Assembly: GCF_028476545.1 (NCBI RefSeq)
Contig: NW_026731573.1
Span: 248,001-312,000, forward strand
Direction of reading: 5' to 3'
Length of the DNA stretch: 64,000 nucleotides
DNA from: Physella acuta
Lineage: Eukaryota > Mollusca > Gastropoda > Physidae
In this document: positions 53,801-63,123 of the stretch, piece by piece
Numbering within the stretch: the first letter of the stretch is position 1
How the letters are laid out: the number at the start of each line of letters is the position of its first letter
The notes under the pieces: generated by a model
Databases searched by the model: none
Seen by the model: only the letters and a program-made list of their open reading frames with translations
Told to the model about the DNA's origin: nothing
Program-made: the position numbers and the translations under genes

Positions 53801-56800
53801 CACTGTTTATTTTATGGTAACCTGTTAAAAACAATGAATACTTTTGTTTTTGGAAAACCATGAGGCTGTTGAGAGATTAATTTAAAAGTGGAATAATCTT
53901 CCCAATGTATGTCTACATCTTTGTGTCCCTTTTTCAATAGTGTAATACTGAGAAACATTCTTAATTTATCTTTTACCAGTGAAAGACTTGTTTTCATGAA
54001 TAGCCGAGAAACTAATAGCTAGACACCCTTCACCAATAAAAATAAATTCATATTAAAATATTAATTTATTTTATTGTGTCACAACAATTATTTTATACAT
54101 AAACAGCTCAAAACTATTGTTATACAAAAGGACACTTCAGTTATTAAATTTTATATTGTTAAAAATAGTGGAAGTATCTGCAAAAGAACTTTAAATAAAT
54201 ACTGACACATGCACTTTTTTGTTAAAATTAAATCTCAAAATTAAAAAAAAACAATTTTTCCAAAACATGAAGTAAATGAATAATATATTTTAGTTGTATT
54301 AAAAAACTTTACAAAGCATTAATTTAACAAGTGACTCTGTAGTAAGTGTCTAGCATCAAAAAGTTAACAAAACTATAAGATCTTCTTTTATAAACCTACT
54401 AGGGTGCCCGTCCTTTGCTGTGGGTTTAGAAGAAAGTCACAAAATATTTTAGGGGTTTCATCAATGCATTACCAATCCTATATTTTTAGAATTATTTGAA
54501 TGTAAACAATGCTATATTTTTTTGGATCATACTTCAGGGTACGTGTTTACCTCCACTACTGCCTAGCAGGCCCAAAACATGGTGAATGAAAGCATTGAGT
54601 ATACGTTAATCACACTCCATACTAGTGAGTTAGAACACACTTTGGGAACCGAAGAGGGGCGCTCTTGGGAGCCCCTAGTTACACTACTCCAGGGGTGCCG
54701 GGTATGACCCTTGGCTCAGTTTGCAGTTGAAGTTTTAACGCTGAATACAGTAGTACCCCTTACCCGCTATGCAGGACGCCCGATTAATGGATACCAAGTG
54801 TTACAATAGCCGCTCTTGAACTGCGCGCCAAACTGTGTATTGACAAAAATAGCTGCCCATAAAAATTTATTTTCGCAGAAACCTTCTCAGGAGTATTCTC
54901 ATCAACTCACTAAAGTTTAATGGCACTCTGATGAACAGTTTCGAACAGCATCCGACTTTTATTTTTTATATACCATATATAAAGAGAATCGCCCCCTCCC
55001 GGGGTGCCTCCCCTTGTGAAATTAAAAAAGATTTTTTTTTTCAGAAACCTCACCTAGAGTATTCTAATCAACTTTTCAATGTTTAATAGCGATCAGATAA
55101 ACAGTGTCAAACCGCAATCAAGTTTTGTTTTTATATATTGTAAATAGAGAATAATCTAATCCTATTCTGTGCCACCCCTTCGAAATTTTTTCAAATATAC
55201 CTTTCCAGGAGGTATTCTCAACAACTTCCCAAAGTTTCATGGTGATTGGATGAAAGGTTCAGTAATGCATAAAAGACAGACAGACAAATAAACACACATA
55301 CATTGCTTTATATATAATAGATATGGCACCAAAACCTTTGTTTCATTTCAAAAGTTACCACTAGTTTTCATCATCTACATCTAATGATTTTTTTTTTAGG
55401 AAGAGAAACAGATCAGTGCAAACTTTGAAAATAAGAAATCTACTACTAATTCTTACAGCAACTTATTAAATATTAATCAGAAGGAGATAGAAAATAGTAT
55501 AAAAGACCATAGTCTTTCTGAATTAAAGTCAACCGTTGCTGCACTGGAAGGTATTGTTTTTACAAGTTTTTATTTTATTTGCTTCCTCTGTTTTATTCAT
55601 GCAACTCTATTGTAAATACACATTTTAAAAGTAAGGCTTAGTGAAAAAAAAATTGCATAAAACAAGTTTTAATCCTTTTTATGTAATGTACCAAATGGGA
55701 GAAAATAAATGGTTTTCTTTAATTTTATAATAATACACTACTTTTTAATTTACTGTAAGTAAAGAACCGCACCCGCGGAAAAGGAAAAATACGTTAAAAA
55801 ACTTGAACTCTTAGGAATTGAAGATCCTTATACTGTTATTGACAGTTTTGTGGATAATATAAATGTGTGGCCGAAATTTCTAAATAAAAATACTGTTAGT
55901 AATACTGTTTGCGTTTAGAGTTTAAGTAGACGAATCTGATCAAATGCAGTAATATATTATAGGTTATCTAGATCTGGTTAATGTAGATTCTAGATTCTCT
56001 GTTAAGTACAAGATTTAGAAGCAATAGATTTAGTACAACCACACTACTGTAGCAAACGTGAGACCACTTAACTCCTACAAAACCCACACTACAACGGCTA
56101 ATATAATTCAAGTGTAATTACCACTGCTGTTCTTAGATCTCAGCCAATCAGTGTTTCTTCCAGACTTTTTTTGTCGGGGGGGGGGGGATGACACTGTTCA
56201 AACTCCCCCCCCAATAAAACCAAAGAGGAGTCAGTACCACTGCCCTCCCCTGAAAATTTCTCACCTTCGTGATACACAGCCGCCCCCCCCCCCCCCCCCC
56301 TTTTTTTTTTTTTTACCCTCAGGGCTCAGCAGGGAGAACAAAGGCGAAAGTCCCACTGCTCTCCCCTCATCATTTCTCACCTGGATGTCATGTTATGTTA
56401 TTTATAGCACACATGGCTTATCAGGGGAAAGCATTAAGGCAGATTAGTTAGTACCGTCCCTTTTTACATCCAAGAATCTTAACTCTGGACAGCTACACAC
56501 TAGTATACTAGCTACACACTAGGTGCCTACTGTAAACTACTAGACTGTAGGCCCTATGTAGACCTGCAATTGTATCAATTGTAGACTGGATCCATTATTA
56601 TTCTAAACCATCTCACTTATAATGTTTCTAGCTTGATTTGTTTCTTTTATAAACAGTGGATTTAAAAAAAAAATAGCCTAATCAATAACCAAATAATAAT
56701 AATGTGGTTATTTGTTGTTGGCTGGTATGATCTAGATTCTACTACTAGGCTACATAAACTTAGTAGACCAATTACTAGATATGCATTTGAATTTAATTAA

Positions 56801-59800
56801 ACTCAGTCCAGTATCAGATACATATTGCTGTAAAAAGACAAAGTAGGTAGGCCCGAGGCCTTAGTAATTTATTAAGCCTTCTACTACAATAATATAAACT
56901 ACATGCTTGTATAAACTTTTTAAAATTTAATTTAAGTAGCAGATTCTAGATCTAAGTCTAGTCAAACAATCTATATCAATTTCAGAAAATTTCGTTTGCT
57001 AAAAAAATGATTAGATTATAGAGCGAGATTTTAGATCTTAGAGACAATTAAATGCTTTATTAGGCCTATTATGACTACTTTTGATTTATTATGGGTGTAT
57101 TTTGAATCAAATGTAGATCTAAATTTTGTAATTAAATTTAAGTAGGCCTAAATAAGTAGATTCTAGAATGTCTACCCAGCGGAGCCAGTCACCCTAAATC
57201 CAGAATCTATATCTGTGGTCCGAATTTTGTTTACGCCATGTTTAGAGCTAGATTCTAGATCTAGATATTAAAACACTATTATTAGGCCTACTATTAAATC
57301 TTATTATTCTTATTATTACTTTTGACTTTGTCTTTTACTATTAGTATTTGTGAATGTCGAGCATATTTGTCTTATTAACAGTTATCTTTTATAATTAAAA
57401 TGATTATTATTTTACTGTCCTTACCTGAAACAAAGTATAGAGAACAGATTCGCATGTTATTTGTCGCTGCTTCGCTCACAGCACTGCGATAAATATTGGC
57501 TAAAAATTGACGGCATCTACGATCTGTTAACTGTCGATCTCTGTCATCTTGGTTTAATATGACCCTTGGCAGTCGAAATAAAGGAATCCCTTTAGATCTG
57601 CCACTTCGAGTATGACAACCTTTCACCGCACAGATCACCATTTTGAATGTAGATCTGTACACTGCGATGGCAGATGTTTAAATTCACGAACGGAGGTGAC
57701 GTCATATGAAAGGACTCTATAATAATAAGCTTTTATTTAGTTCACAATATCTGTTTATTTGCTTGTTTATGACAAATCTTGTAACCTATTTCTAATTCAG
57801 TGATTTCATTCAAACTTACCAGAAATATTCTTTCGACACTGTTAGAATATCTATCTTTATTCTAATTAGACATCAGATAGTCACTAAAATTTAACTTTAA
57901 GATTACTAAATTCAATAATAAAAGTGGAGATTGCTTGATCAGCTAGCAGACGACAGTTTCTATTTGTTTCTTGCCAGAGAGTTGATCCAGCTTTCCAGTG
58001 ATGACAGATAGAAAACTTTTAGTAGAGAGTTCGTAAGATTGGGAAAAATGATTCTTTTTTTAATTAATAGGGTCATAAAAATGGTATTTTAAACAGATTT
58101 TTTAACATTTTCTCATTAAAAAGTTATTATCTTAACCCTTTATTTACAGAATTAGGTTCTGAATGAAATTTTTACTTAAACAATGTGTCATCATTTTGCT
58201 TTTGGCGCAATTAAAGCATATGTCGAAGGAAATTTCGTTTCGTAAATTTTTAATGGCCCAAACATATATTGGTACTTATAAGTACCGTCAGGAATGTAGG
58301 ACAATTTTTCCAAAAAAAATATATTTACAAAACAGGAACAAACTATACAATTTATTAACTACTAACATGACAATCATTATAACAATCATTTTTTGTAAGT
58401 TTCACACATAAATACAGCACAAAAGTATATTTTGAGTACAATTTTTCTGGATTTTCTATTGGAACACATTTTAGACCTCAAACACAGCAAAAGTTGTCGA
58501 CATGTCATGCTACCTCATTCTTGTCTGTGGTCTTTCTGGTGTAGCAACGGTTGCTGGACTGAACATGCTTTTGCCAGAAGCTTCCAATGAGCCGCTTAAG
58601 TAAACAAAAGCCTAGTCATTCAGCACACAACTACTAGTAATACTAGTACAATTGTAGACTACTAGAATGTTATGACAAGTCTACACTACAGTGTAAAGTT
58701 CATTAATAGAAGTGAGCTCAATGTGTTTAGGATAGCCATAGTGACCTGCTGTTTTCTGTTTACTTATTAAAATTTACCTTATAGATCTATACTATATGCA
58801 GAAGTATGGACTATTACTAGTCTACAGGTATACATTACGTAAATGCTAGTTATTGTAGGCAAGACAGTTTATTGCAGTAAATATAACTAACAAATTACAT
58901 CTCACAACTAGAACTAGGCTTTGGTATACAAATGAAGTATACTAAACCTTGTAAATGAGCCTGCAACTGCTACCTTTATTCTTATTCTTTTACTACTAGA
59001 AATGAACATGTAATTACAAATAATTAAATGCACATAAAATGCATATATCCTTAAGTAAAAAGTTTGTAGAAAAAAGGAATGAATGTGTATTTATTTCACA
59101 TTAGTGTTTTTATTTCATTTTATATTAATTTTTAAAAATTAATTTTAGTTTTACTATGCAGTATTCTTCTGTAAAGGTTTTTTTTTTTGAGTATTTGAAA
59201 TGAATACATTGGATTTTACATCGATTTACATGTGAACGATTTACAAGTAACCATTACTAGTTAGTTCTCTTTAAGTTTTTGATACATTTAAGAAGTTGAT
59301 GGTATAGATTTAAGCAGGAAAATTCTCATCCCCTTTATAAGAGATGTAATGAAATTACTTTTTATTCTTTCCTACTCCCCCTTTTTTTGATTGACCAAAA
59401 AATTGCTACCACTTTTTCCGCAACCACGTTTTTTTAATGTACTTTAAATATTTTAAAAAGAATTATTTTAAACCTTTTGTTTTCCTGATACATTTTTATG
59501 TAATTTATAATATTTATAATGAAATTTTAAATTCAGAAATAATACCAACGTCTTCTATGATTTATCACATTTTTATTTGTTGACATCTGTTAATTAAATT
59601 GCTACAAGCGTAACCAGTATTTTTTAAATTCCAGTTTCCAGACTTGTTCTTGACAACGCAGATTTTATTCTTGCTGAGGTAAAAAAAAAAAATTCCCCGT
59701 AGACCTAAAGTCCCATCCCCTATACCCTCTTCATGTGAAGTTGATGTATCATTACTTTTGTTTAGTTTTTATAGTTTATCATGATTTTTTTTTTTTTTCA

Positions 59801-62800
59801 ATTTTGATTTAGTCAGATTTAATGTCGTTTGTCATATTTATTGTGATTGAGGCATGCCAAATATTTGTTATTTATGTGAAAGTAACTTGAATTCTCTTTG
59901 TCATTTAGAATCTTGCACGATGCATATTAGATACAACATCAACATTACAAAGATCGGCTGCACCATCTTTTTCTCCGTATGCTCAACAACATTGTAGAAA
60001 ACTTCTATATTCTACAGTTTTAGCATGTGCTACAATCAATTCGGTTCATGGTCAAAATAAAAAAGATGCTATTGCACATTACCGATTGATGAATAATGCA
60101 CTTAATGTATTAAGTTGTGGGATGCATTTGGATACTTCATATGAGGTAAAAAGCTTGAAATAAAATAACTCTTTTTTATGGTTTTGAAAACTTGTATGAT
60201 CACCTTAAAGATTTTGTTTGACTAAATTGGCTACTTAGATTAATCAACTACTTGGTTCATAACCTTGCACATTTTGAAAAGAAAATGTTGGCAATACTAT
60301 CAAAATTGTATTTGCAAATAATCCATCAGTTAAATGAAGTTTGATTGCTTCAGAATTTACTCTGATGTAAATATCATCTTAAAGAAAAACCATTAAACAT
60401 AACTCATAATTTTCATTTAAGTTTTTATTACTTTCTCTAACAAAGCAACATACCAATTTTGTGCTTAGTATAAGTAAGTGAGAAATCAGGGACAGTGATG
60501 TTGAAAGGTAGAGAATTGTCCGATAGCCCTAAGGTCTCACGTTCAAATCTCAGTTCAGATTTAGTGACTGTAGAACGCCCGAGTCAACCCAGCATCGATG
60601 GGTACCTGATTTACATTGGGGAAAGTAAAGGTGGCTGGATATAGTGCTGTCCACACTATTCTTTCATATGCAGAGGTCAAGAAATATGAACTCTACTTCA
60701 TCTACCCATGGCATCACTAGGACCAAAAAGGAATTTTAATCTTTATCTGAAGTTTTTAAATATCTTTTATTTTGAGGGCTAACGTTATTTTATGATTTAT
60801 TGTGCTATCGATCAGATAATGATTTATTATACATTATTATATTTCAGATTCAATTAACATGCAAAAAGGCTTTGAAAGTTTTGTTTTTGTCTTCACATAT
60901 GAATAAACCAATTATTCAAAAAACTTTCATGAATGAAAAGGTAAGTTTTAAACAAAAACCAATGTAAAAAATTCTGTTACATGAAATAGATAAAATTACA
61001 CAATATTTTAGTGCTATATTTAATTTTTATAAAAATGTTCAGTGATATACCTAGGCCAATAAATTATTTTGTCAAATCTACATGTGAAGAATATTCACAA
61101 CAATAACAGGCTATGTCAAGGTGATCTAGTAATCATATATGCACCTCTTTAACTCAAACATAACCTACAAGAAAAATGTATAGCTGGCCTCATCCTGTTG
61201 TTGTTTAATTACAGTTAGAGGGAGAGTTAATTTTAACCCTACACTTTATTATTTTTTTAATATTACTAGTAAAAACTTATTCAGGATAAATCAATAACAC
61301 AGAAATCAGAATTATAATTTTCTAAAACTTTTCGTCAAAGTTACAGTTCTGCTTTTAATGACTTGAATTTTTGGTGTAAAAATTAGTTATAACAATTTAT
61401 AACATTGGTTATAAAAGTCACCTTTAGTTAGTGACTAATGAAGGCAATTCTATAACAGTGAGAAAACTTTACATTCATTACATTAAGCTTGGTTGGACCA
61501 CTTTCTCTATCCCTTCAACTGTATTATTTCTCTAGTATATCATTTTTGGGAGACACTATTCAGCTATACATAAAAGGAGCGAGATAAGTCATGGAAAGTT
61601 TGCCTTAGTGCAAATGTAGTTACGTCTTACTTACTAGCAAGGGTAAATGACCAAAATACAATAACTCAATCACAGCTATATTATTTTTTTTTAAATACAA
61701 TAAAGATGTATGAATAATAAAAATTTTGATTTATCTGTTACTCATTACAGCTCGCTGCCCCTTCCCTTACCCTGTAGTTCCGCCACTGTTAAGTCATAAT
61801 TCCTTTGTCATTACATTGATGCAGGTTTTTTCTTTAAATAATTGTTTTTATAAATATCTAATTGGAAGTATATTTGTAAAATATAAGTGGGAGAAACTAA
61901 GATCCACCCTTTTGTAGCATAAGTATTTGTATTGTTAAATCAGTATTTTTTAAAAACTGTTCTTTTTTCAGAATAACGGAAATGATAACAGCCATGAAAT
62001 AGATAATGCTGCTGACCTAATAGATAATGAAAATCAAGAACTTTCAAAACAAGTTTTAGAAGCAAAAGTTATTGTACAGAATCAGAACCATCAGATTATC
62101 CGCCTTAAACAGGAAATACAAGCATTAAAAACAGTAAGTAACAAAAACTATTGATTATACTAGAGTATACTTTAGTAATGAGAAAATCCATTTAAGTTAG
62201 GGAAAAATTAATTCATACCCCTTAGAAGAAAAATTTTTTTTTAGAACATTAGTCAAAAAAAGTTCAATCTTCCCTTTAATAATTTTTTTTTAGATAAACC
62301 ATACTAAAGAATGACACAGCTATAAAATGAAATGTTTTCAAAACAATTAATATGAATGCAAAAGAAACAAAAATAATACAAACAGAAAACCATAACACAT
62401 CAATCCTCAGTGTAAATACTTTTAACCGGCTTGCCAGATATGAAGTTACACTTTTCACAATTTTCGGCGGGCATAAATGAGATTAAGACATTTTTAGGCT
62501 CCAAAATGAGTAAGAGCATATTTTTGTGCCACTTGTTTTTGGTCTCATGATAATATACTTTGCAATGAAATAGGTTCAATTTCAAAATTAGGAAATGGTT
62601 TTAATAATTAACCCTTAAAGCATTCGCCACGTGGCCTTACGTGTTATAAGTTATGCAACATAACATATTTTTCAAATAGCCAAATAGGGGTGATCATGAG
62701 CTCCTTTTAATAGATTTGTATTAAACAATTAAAAAACAATTACTTCTCATATTTATTTTTTTTAAATACACACCAAAGAATGACAATGTATAAAAAATGT

Positions 62801-63076
62801 ATTTAAAATTAATAATACAATACAAAAAGACATAAAAATAAACATAACACGGGAAACCATTACATATACAAAGCTTTGATGTTTCGTATTCTTTTGACCG
62901 ACTATGGATACAGAAATATTATGGCAGAAATAAAATCAAACAGAGATTTTCATAAAAGACTAATGCACTAATACACGTGAGATGTAATTTGTGTTAATTT
63001 GAAAAAAAAAACAACAAAGATTTTCTTTTTCAAAACCCGATCAGGCCAGAAGTGAGTATCCTATGTTCGTAATTTG

Positions 63077-63123
<47 letters not shown>

